Of a stretch of 64,000 nt of DNA, positions 55,759-64,000 are shown piece by piece; position 1 is the stretch's first letter; each line of letters begins with the position of its first letter. The stretch is from Apricaphanius iberus. Taxonomy: Eukaryota > Chordata > Actinopteri > Cyprinodontiformes > Aphaniidae. Made by a program: the position numbers and the translations under genes. The stretch spans positions 67,001-131,000 of the forward strand of contig JAPXFQ010001529.1 in NCBI GenBank assembly GCA_028564705.1, given 5' to 3'. The notes under the pieces were generated by a model. It was not told where the DNA came from and searched no databases. It was given only the letters and a program-made list of their open reading frames with translations.

Positions 55759-58489
55759 CCTGCAGGATTGCCCATCCTTGTTCGAGGTATTTACAACCAG
55801 TGGTTAAACCAATGCCTGATCTCTCCATGAACCACTGAGCATCAAACCATCTTTGGTTTGGCCTCATCCTTCTGCTGAGACATATCTCTCATCATCGTTT
55901 CCTCTTTTTGTTCATATTTCTTCTCACTCTCCTCAACTTTCATATTTGCTTATGGATTCAAGCGAAAAACCAAAGGAAAACAAAGTTTTCATCTGATCCT
56001 ATCATACATCTTCCTTCCACCTTAATGCAGACAGAACTGTACAAAAGTGCTTGGAAAGCAGTTTGCTTCCAAGAAGCCAGAGGCTCGTGTAACGGTTTAA
56101 ATGCTGGTTTGGTCCATGTTTTCCGTCTGTAAAGTTGTTAAACAGGACAAAAGAAGAACATCTTCAGCAGACCAACAGTCTCTTAAAATCGCTTCTTTAA
56201 AATGCAGGAATTGAGATGCATGAATTATTTCTCCTATCCAGGTCTAACAGGGAGTAGGAAATGAGAATCAGTTTTGGTGTTAAAACGCTGATATCTGTAA
56301 AGTGGTCTAACTTCAGTATTTGTTAGGAATTCTACTAAAGATTTAGTTAGAAATAAACATGGCTCTTTGCTAATTTGTATCAAAACGGTTTAATACATAT
56401 CATGAAATCCTTGAAAATAATCCAACACTGAAAAATGTAGAAACATCTAGACATTATTTTGAGTCAATTTCTTCAGCAGTAAACGAAATGCCACATTAAG
56501 AAATGATTGTTTTTGGACAGTTGTGCTGGTGATCTCTAATACCCTCCGAATAATGGCCACTGAGGCATTTATGTAATTAATACCAAATGTTCCTATTGTG
56601 TGTAAATATGACATCACAACAGAGGGCCGTCCTTATTAGCCACTGCCATTTAAGTAAGGCAGATATTTGCTGATCTTCTGACGTAAAAACCCTTTGTGTG
56701 TGTTTTTCTGTTCCAAGCTTCGAAGTGACAAAAGCCAGTAACGCAGAAGTTGAGCTAGCTGAACGTTCGACGGCGCTGCCTGAGCGTCACACAATCAGAG
56801 CGTCTCACTGTAGTGACGTCGCCCGAAGTCAATGTTGTCTAGCCAATCCCGATCCACTAGTGTTTAAAACGTCCAGCAGAGAAAGACCCGCCCACACACT
56901 TTCTAAAAATGTATAGAGGGATTCGGTGAGGGATTTGTTGAGGCCGCCATCTTCTGGAGTAGCTGCTGCTCCGGCGACCATTGTCCGCATTCACTCATTA
57001 TGCTGACATTGTAAACTTAACATCTACAGTGTTAGCATGATGAATACCTGGACTGATGATGTTAGACAGTGGCCCCCAGTAATCAATAAAGTAATATTGG
57101 ATGAATAAATAATTTTTTGAGTAATAAACCATACGATTAATGGGAAGATAATAGACCATTAAAAACAGCATATATAGCATGAGTTACATGTGCAGAAGTT
57201 AGCAAGCTTATGGACAGGGTATGCGACCTTAAAAAAAACACACACATAAGTTTGTGTTTTGTTTTTGACTTTGAAGAATATTTTGTTGAACGGTTGGCAT
57301 CCAATGTCCAGAGAAACCACAACTACAGGTGACTGATCGAGGGTCAAAATTATTTTACACCGCCTTTTATACGACCACACCGTACAGAAAGAATCAGTAT
57401 CATCATCATTTTAACAGTTATGCAGTAGCGCTTATTATTCAGACTGTAGGTAAACGCTGTCTCCCCATGGCTAACGTTAGGCTAAGCACCTGAGTAACAG
57501 AAGCTTTTTTATTGGACAACCTGTCGTTTGGTTTATAGATTATTATTAAGAAACCTGAACATAATAGACAACAGTATTATCCATTAACTGGAGCCGACTT
57601 ACACTGACGGTTGTAAACACTGACTTGAAAACTGATGTGAGTTGCACAGTGTAAACATTAGATAGCTAACATTAGCCAGCAGCGATAGCTAGGTTTAAGT
57701 TAGATGTTTGCTATTCTTAATGGTAGTTAATGGGACATTATGAAAAATACTCACCAAGGTGTTTTTATTTAGAACAAAATCATTTCTGTGGATGCCAACA
57801 TCTTGGTCCTCAGGTCACCCAGGAGACCTGTGTGAATCATACACTCTACAACACAGACAGTCCTCGTTAATTAAGGGCCTGTGTATCTCGCACAGCGTTT
57901 TCTTCTAAATCTGGCATTTTTTTACTGTTATTAGAACAGCTGATGAATGCTCACTTCCCCCCAGCATTCCTAGGAATGTTAGATAAGAGAAACATGTTCA
58001 CTTCCTGCTGCTTATATGCACATGTCAATGCCTGTGGCTGCCTGGCTGCAGTAATGGTGGTGGCTCCACCTCCAGTTAGTTCACTAAATTCGTCTATAGG
58101 CGTTACTCTAGTCGCTTTATGAGCATTGTTTGATGCCAACAAAACGTGGGATGAGAACACACTATTACTTATTATTATTATTATTATTACACTTAAATTA
58201 CTTAAAATATCAAATAAATCATCCGATAATGGTTGGTGCTCTGGACGGCAGATTTTGGAGGAAGAAACTGTTAAAGAGCCTCTGAAGAACTGCTCATCAA
58301 GGCCACTTTAAAACATGACAGGAAAGTCTGGTTCCTCTGAAGCAAAGATAAAGTTATAAACTTTCTGATTTAGAAGGGTAACACCTAAAGTTTCATTCAT
58401 TCTCATTTTCAGTGTTATTGTGACATTTCCTAACCCCTTGCATGAACCCCTTTGATCAATTTCTTACTTTTTTAGTGTTTTTGTCACAA
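55759..58489. other. 3' flank or long 3' UTR/intron; no further exon placed
   Basis: CpG-containing sequence at 56740-56960 stands out from AT-rich neighbours (ggccgccatcttctgg at about 56941) and may be a repeat end or a regulatory segment. No coding domain. A (TTA)n run is at 58170-58189. Confidence 0.35.
56352..56357 (+). terminator. candidate polyadenylation signal AATAAA
   Basis: AATAAA about 594 bases after the proposed stop codon at 55758. The surroundings are AT-rich. Not confirmed as used. Confidence 0.3.
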
Positions 58490-59365
58490 GGCTTAAATGA
58501 GAATGTTTTTTTTTTCAACCTGGACCTTATCTTTAGGAAATATTACGTTCATTTACTCACCCAGACAAGTTTGGAGCCACTTGGAGTCCTTTGGGAGGAA
58601 CTTTATATCCAGTTCCAATCAGCGTATATCCATATAATAGAAGTCAATCTGCAGAGATTTGCAGCCTGTAATAAGGCATTATCCAAAACTGTTTTGTTAT
58701 GAATAGTTAGCGAGTTCGGAACGTCTCAGAGGTGCTAAGGTATTAGCTTCTGTGGTTTTACAGGCTTTTAATTCAACTGGTTCCCACTTACAGTAACCTG
58801 TGATCTCAATGACATTGCAGCCGTCGTCCAGTACAGCGGTAGTCTGTGTAGGTTGTGGACAGGGAGCCTGTGGAAGCTGATCTTAGTCCAATTGGTCATT
58901 CAGCTAGTGCAATTCAGTAACACAAAAACATGAACCATGTTGATGTCTGCTGTAGAAAGTTCTGTCTAGCCGACCGGCGTAGAGCACAGAGAGAAAGTCC
59001 TGCTCAGACTACAGCAGGGATGTTAATGTAATCATGTGATGGTGTAGATGGATTATTCTCTCTAAATCACTCTGGAACAGAACGAATAAGCACTTCTGAG
59101 ATATTCTGAACTCACAGGGGAGTAGTGCTAATGATTTATAACAAAATATGGTTAAGTGAAGGAGTTTTGGGGGCAGATAATTCCTTATTACAGGCAGCAA
59201 ATCTCCTGCCCTGATTGACTCCCATTATATGGATTTACACTGATCAGAGTGGACATGAAAATCTCCCAAAGGACTCCAAGTGGATTCAAACTTGTATGGA
59301 TGAGTAAATGAACGTAATATTTGCTAAAAAATATGGTCCATGTTGAAAAAAAACAATTCTCCTTT
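58490..59365. mobile_element. palindromic P/THAP-type element
   Basis: The two ends are inverted copies: ccacttggagtcctttggga at 58577-58596 pairs with 59264-59283, and the tttttcaac..ggacc ends match. Between them, minus-strand 58980-58870 corresponds to the THAP-start region of the copy at 660-1335 (acatcaacatggttc; ggactaagatcagcttcc). Looks like a rearranged, non-autonomous copy. Confidence 0.65.
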
Positions 59366-59629
59366 ATCAGTCATAATAAACACTTTTTGTATGTAATTCT
59401 CCTTATTGTTTAAAAACTATACAGCAACATATACCTGGGATGAATTATAGAATAGCTCCTGAACCAGTCAGAGTTATTAACTGACTAAATTAATCCTCTC
59501 CTTCCCAGTGAGCCATTATTTTATTACAAACACATAGAAGGAAATGTGTATTTTTTTCTTACGATGATACATTTTCCTAACAGCAGGGAAAACAACAATC
59601 ATTGAGTTTTTTATAAACTAAATTAGATC

Positions 59630-59675
59630 AAGATAAACTCCTAACTCCTGAGCCATGGAGTTAGGAGTTTATCTT
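59630..59675. repeat. perfect 19-bp hairpin at a SINE head
   Basis: aagataaactcctaactcc at 59630-59648, loop of 8 (tgagccat), then the exact reverse complement at 59657-59675. The right arm is the SINE's own head. Confidence 0.9.
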
Positions 59676-59925
59676 GTAATCGAGGGTTGCCGGTTCGAGC
59701 CCAAGCTCCAGCAGTCTCAGTTGTTTTGTCCTTGGGCAAGTCACTTCACCCGTTGTCTACTGGTGGTGGTCAGATGGTGGCGCCAGTGTCCAGCAGCTTC
59801 CACTCTGTTAGTGCGGCTACAGCGTAGCTTACCATCATCAGTGTGTGAATGGGTGAATGAATGTAGTGTGAAGCACTTTGGGTTCCGTAGGTTAGGGACT
59901 AAATAAAGCGCTATACAAGTACTGG
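59657..59925 (+). mobile_element. tRNA-derived SINE 1
   Basis: A B-box-like ggttcgagccc lies at about 59691, followed by ttgtccttgggcaagtcact, tggcgccagtgtccagcag and agcgctatacaagtac. This body is widespread in teleosts. The A-box region is disturbed by the hairpin. Confidence 0.7.
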
Positions 59926-60069
59926 CCAAGAAGTACCAAGAATTGTCTTTAGTGTTCATTAAACTATAATGTGCTTATTCATGTTCCAGCAAAAAACAAC
60001 AACAAAGGAGGAGAAAAAGATGAAAGCTGGCAAACAGAGAATGAAGCTAGTTAATCAACACTATATTAA

Positions 60070-60220
60070 GCAGACGTGGTAGAGCAGCCAGAAATTGTAC
60101 TCAAGTAAAAGTACAAAGTAGTAATCAAACTAATTACTTAAATAAGAGTAAAAATATACCTGGTAAAAAGGATACTCAAGTACTGAGTACTTGTTTTGAG
60201 ATCATAACATATGATTTAAT
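60070..60220. repeat. dispersed repeat, reverse of 43490-43625
   Basis: actcaagtaaaagtacaaag and tactcaagtactgagtactt. Flanks the second SINE. Family not named. Confidence 0.5.
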
Positions 60221-60326
60221 ACTTTAATAAAATGATGTTATTGGACAAAACTGTAAAGTTATTTGCAAATTCTAAAAACTAAGAAAAACAGAAATAGATG
60301 AGATAATTGTATGATAACATAATGTC

Positions 60327-60580
60327 TGGGGCGACTGTGGCTCAGTGGTAGAGTAGTTGGCTTGCAATCAGAGGGTTGTTGGTTTGATTCCAGCTTTCTC
60401 CAGTCACATGCCAATGCGCCCCTGGGCAAGGCACTTAACCCCAAAATTTCTACGTCGTCCTGCCGAGCCATGTTGGCTATCAGTATGTGAGTGTGAATGG
60501 GTGAATGCGGCTTCAATGTAAAGCGCTTTGAGTGGTCAGTACGACTAGAAAAGCGCTATATAAGTTCAGTCCATTTACCA
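60327..60580 (+). mobile_element. tRNA-derived SINE 2
   Basis: The head has A-box-like tggctcagtggtagag and B-box-like ggtttgattcc, with tgc in the anticodon position (Ala-like). The body runs cccctgggcaaggcacttaa to agcgctatataagttcagtc. Polymerase III promoter boxes are present, but the tRNA fold is degenerate, so it is not a tRNA gene. Confidence 0.75.
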
Positions 60581-60779
60581 CATTTGAGTAGAACTTTTCT
60601 TTTTCCTAGTCAGTGTTTTATAAAGTCAAACTAATGAAACCAATACTTACAGTAGGTAACATATATTAGACCAGGGTCAGATATTTGACCTCTAAATGAG
60701 CCAACAGCCTCAGCAGATAGAAAATCATGTTAAAATGATGAAGTTTGTGTAGAAACAGGAGATTTCACTTTAACATATC

Positions 60780-61650
60780 AACATATAAGGGCATTTGTAT
60801 TTCAATAGCACACTTTCAACACAAGGCAATTCAAGGTGATTTACGTGATTTAACAGAGAATCGATAAAAAACATTCAGCATTTGTTTAAAACAGCAATTT
60901 AGGAGACAAAACATATAATAAAAGCATGAAAAGTAAAAACAGCAATAGTAAACAATTTAGGAACATATTCATCATTTGATCAAAATTAAAATTAAAAACA
61001 AATAAAACAAGAAAATCAATTAAATAAAACATTTAGCATTTGATTAAAAACAAAAACTTAGGAAAAGCATTAAAAAAATAATAAAAGCATAAAGTAAAAT
61101 CAGCAATAATATGAAAATTCAAAACAGAAAACATGAGAATCAATAAAAGAAAACATTTAGCATCTAATTAGAAACTGTAATTCAGGACTGAAAGGCAGCT
61201 CTGAATAGTAGTTTTAATCTTTGCTTTAAAGCAGCTCAGTGTTTCAGCAGCTCTGCAGTCATCAGGAAGTTTGTTCCAGATAAAAAGGAGCATAGAAACT
61301 AAAAGCTGCTTCTCCATGTTTGGTTCTGGTTCTAGGGACGATTAGTAAACTAGAGATGGAGGACTTGATTGGTCTGGGGGGTTGCTATGGTGACAACAGG
61401 TCTTCATCATCCTTTGGTGCTAAACCATTCAATGATTTATAAACTAATAAAAGCATTTAGAAGTCTATTCTCTGAGCTACAGGGAGCCAGAGGAAGGACT
61501 TTAGAACTGGGGTGATGTGTTCTACTTTCCTGGTTCTAGTGAGAACACGAGCAGCAGCGTTCTGGATCAGCTGCTGATGTCTGAGTGACCTTTTAGGTAG
61601 ACCTGTGAGGACGCTGTTGCTGTAATCAATCTAGATAAATGCAGTGAGGA
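60780..61650 (-). mobile_element. L2-type LINE 3' end, reverse strand
   Basis: Phrases caggaagtttgttccagata, ggagcatagaaactaaaagc, tggttctagtgagaacacga and gcagcgttctggatcagctg. The last also occurs in the 54310 copy. The minus strand therefore holds the last part of an L2 protein and its 3' region. Decayed. Confidence 0.65.
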
Positions 61651-61919
61651 GTTTTTCATCCATGATGAAAAACTGATAATGATTCATAATCCATGATGAC
61701 TCACACATAATTTCTATTTGAGTCTCATTTTTGGTTACAACAAGCTTTTAGTTTCATTCAGTAGAGTTACTCACAGTGGGTAGAGGAGCCTGAAGCTTTA
61801 CTCTGATATGTCATAGAAATATCACTCAATAATACTAAAAAGTATGGTGTAGCAGAACTAATGTAATGCTCAGTATGAGGGATTGCTGAGAATTCCACGA
61901 CGCAATCTTCTGTGGTTCT

Positions 61920-62035
61920 GTAATTTCTACACTAAACATTGTATTGTAATAACTCTTTTTGTAAAGTGCCTTGAGATGACATCTGTTGTGAAATGGCGCT
62001 ATATAAATAAACTGAATTGAATTGAATTAATGTAA
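61920..62035 (-). repeat. dispersed repeat fragment (reverse of the 19797/21020 family)
   Basis: Reverse complement reads attcagtttatttatatagc, gccatttcacaacagatg and tctcaaggcactttac, and it ends with a (aattg)n tail. Confidence 0.7.
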
Positions 62036-62321
62036 CTAGTTCCTATCTGCCCCTGGTAATAGGGACAGGACAAATTCATATTTTAGGGCACATTTTTAGG
62101 TACCAACTAATATAGGGGAGTTGACACTAATAAAGACAGAAGATACATTTTTAAGCTGAAGCTTGAAAAGCTCATAGGGCCTTTCTCTGCTGGACGTTTT
62201 AAACACAGACAGCAGACAGAGACCGCAAACGGCGAGTTTCTCGCCTCGTGAGGCGAAAAATATCAAACCTGTTTGATTTTCACCTCAGCACCTCATGAGG
62301 CAGAAAAATCAAAAAAATTAG

Positions 62322-62402
62322 CTGCACACAGCGAGCTATCTGCTGAGCAAACAGGCTCGAATGACTGTTAGCTCAGCAGATAGCTCTCGTGTGCGACAGC
62401 CT
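62322..62402. repeat. long hairpin around gagctatctgctgagc
   Basis: gagctatctgctgagc pairs exactly with gctcagcagatagctc. With one mismatch the stem extends to 22 bp through the inner acag/ctgt. The outer flanks (gcacacagc / gtgtgcgac) pair partly. Probably the core of a palindromic MITE. Confidence 0.75.
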
Positions 62403-62542
62403 TAATCTCAATGCTGCTGACACTGACAAAACCTGCGGTCTGAATGCACCATAACATTTCAAGATGGTGAAGAATAGTTTCATTCTCAGGATTTTGTGTC
62501 TGCTTTACCTTGTTTGATTTCATTTCCTTTTCTCCTCCACAG

Positions 62543-62578
62543 TGGACAGGAGAACTGGAATTGACCTGTCCCATAAAG
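62543..62578 (+). CDS. possible alternative 3' prominin exon
   Basis: Good acceptor (tttctcctccacag) and donor (aaag|gtgagc). Spliced from exon V (phase 2) it would give D-GQENWN and stop at 62562-62564. In a different phase the segment joins an acceptor at 62663 and stays open to 62754. AATAAA signals lie downstream at 63179 and 63795. It may be an alternative tail, a 3' UTR exon, or chance sites. Confidence 0.35.
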
Positions 62579-62754
62579 GTGAGCTCACACGTTTTAAACT
62601 CACATCTTTTCTAGATATTGACGACTGTATAACAAATCACTCCCCTCCTGTTCTTTTGCCAGGATCTCTGGGATTTTTCCAGCATTTAGATCATCTGAAA
62701 CCTCAGTGGAACACTGAAGAGAATAAAAACCAAGAATCAGGAAGCATGTGGTGA

Positions 62755-64000
62755 GAGCTTCCCATCCTCATTCAGCTCCTTGTAACAGATCTCTGAAGGC
62801 AGCTGTCCATGAACCTGTACAGTCCTGTCCTGGTTGCTCCAGCATCCTTTTAGCTTTTCATGCTCTAGAAATCACTCAGTTCCTGCATAATGACAATGAC
62901 ATTTAGAGAATTAAACTGCAGTTTTACCACAACTGAAGTCTTCATTTTTGTACACTTTCAAAAAAATTGAAAGTTTTATATATATTTTGTTCACCTTTGT
63001 TTTATAAAATTTTAGTTCTGTTTTATTTTTAGATTTATTTTTGGTTGTTTTTTCTCTGTGGATATTTGTTTCATAGATTAAATTATTTGAAATGATTAAC
63101 TTTGTAGATTTTTAGTGAAAAGAGTAAAACACCATTCAGGGCTAAATAATTAGAAACATGAGTGGGTAGCTAGCACAAAATAAAAGATTATTGTCACATA
63201 CTCCTCAAAATATTAGAGGTTTAAAGTAGTAATGGCTTTTTGAGAAGTCTGTTTGATCAGCAGAGCTTTACCTTTTCTGTTAATCACCATTAACGTCTGC
63301 AAGAAAACTCTGGTCCAGACTGAAGTTACTAACCCCCCCCCCCCTCGCACTGAAACATACATTGCATTTTATCATGCAATATTTTAATTGAGACTACACT
63401 TTTATATTTTAAATGATAAAAATGATATATTTTTGGAATGGATCAATGGTTTTGGGGTGTTCTTCAAAACACAGTTATGTTCAGGTTTTTACTAACAATT
63501 AGGCATCTTTATTGCTGGGAATTACAAAGAGGATCTCCAAAACGCTGAATTATGCCTTTAACTTATAAACCAGTAAATTGGCAGCTCCAGCTTATCATAC
63601 TACAAACAAGGAGACTGGTGGTGGCATACTCATCTGTTTGGCATAATTTTGTGTGAACATGTATTATTTTTAGACAGCTAAGACACAAAGGTTGTAGCAT
63701 TACAGACTATTACCACAAACCCTGTTGCCATAACAACAGAGGTCTAAGGACCAAAGAGAAATGTTGGAGTTTGTTCAGACGGTGCAGAGCTGTGAATAAA
63801 AACTTCAGTCCAACAAGTCTTTGTTTTGTGTTTCTTTGGTTCTCTGAGCTGCAAAGATACATTTTGTGTGTCTGAAACAAGTGAAGACAAAAGAGCAGCA
63901 CATCATTGTTGGTTAAGATGTCCCCCAAAATCATCTTAAATGCATGGTGTAGGGTGGGGGTTTGGAGGTCCAGACCTTCTAACCTGCGACCATTAGCTCA
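62755..64000. other. 3' flank, no gene recognised
   Basis: AT-rich; a C12 run at 63333-63344; AATAAA at 63179 and 63795. Nothing else supported. Confidence 0.4.
63179..63184 (+). terminator. candidate distal polyadenylation signal AATAAA
   Basis: AATAAA downstream of the possible alternative 3' exon; another is at 63795-63800. Either would fit a long 3' transcript end. Not confirmed. Confidence 0.25.

Noticed and set aside
56740..56960. CpG-containing segment considered as a promoter of a second gene
   Set aside because: No downstream coding exon or splice pattern could be found; it may equally be a transposon end.
60327..60400. Possible tRNA-Ala gene
   Set aside because: A- and B-box-like motifs are present, but the stems do not pair well and a typical SINE body follows.
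62542..62754. 70-aa open frame considered as a main prominin C-terminus
   Set aside because: Its phase does not fit exon V directly, and it resembles no prominin tail; kept only as a possible alternative 3' exon.

Overview
This window is vertebrate genomic DNA, almost certainly from a teleost fish. The reasons are split exons with GT/AG borders, long introns, CA/GT microsatellites, and a repeat load typical of teleosts: Tc1-like elements, Rex3/RTE, L2-type LINEs, tRNA-derived SINEs, and hAT, piggyBac and P-type relics. There is no prokaryotic gene organisation. The species cannot be named from the sequence.

One protein-coding gene is supported: a prominin (CD133 family, closest to prominin-1) on the + strand. 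It runs from an internal exon at 14571 to a stop at 55756-55758. I can place 23 exons, all in phase, which together give 778 residues after one split codon. They cover the end of the N-terminal extracellular domain, all five membrane segments, both large extracellular loops and a cytoplasmic tail. The first exon(s), with signal peptide and most of the N-terminal domain, were not found and should lie upstream of 14571 or outside the window. Splice-level features include a 27-nt microexon matching a cassette exon known in mammals, two further candidate in-frame microexons (24 and 18 nt), a probable GC-AG intron, and two possible C-terminal tails (stop near 55.76 kb or in an exon at 62.54 kb).

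Layout. 1-3.1 kb: dispersed repeats, a decayed P/THAP-type element and an intact Tc1-like transposon (1450-3047). 3.84-6.1 kb: a 12-bp minisatellite with higher-order duplications. 6.64-6.90 kb: a decayed 28S rRNA gene fragment. 7-12 kb: mostly unannotatable, with an L2 tail. 12.05-13.92 kb: an internally deleted Rex3. 14.57-15.13 kb: three prominin exons. 15.13-33.57 kb: an 18.4-kb intron filled with nested elements (L2-type LINEs, Tc1 relics, hAT-like MITEs, a piggyBac pseudogene and a TTAA-flanked MITE). 33.57-38.80 kb: ten prominin exons. 39.0-41.2 kb: a large foldback with a hAT-like insertion. 42.2-42.7 kb: three exons. 45.40-48.40 kb: a nearly full-length reverse-strand Rex3 flanked by a target-site duplication. 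49.57-55.76 kb: seven exons, with an L2 fragment close to the last main acceptor. 55.8-64 kb: 3' flank or alternative 3' exon, with a palindromic P-type element, two SINEs, an L2 tail and several hairpins.

No tRNA gene, CRISPR array or second cellular gene could be supported. Most other open frames are shadows of transposons or of the minisatellite. The window is essentially one large gene whose introns have collected transposons of at least seven superfamilies.
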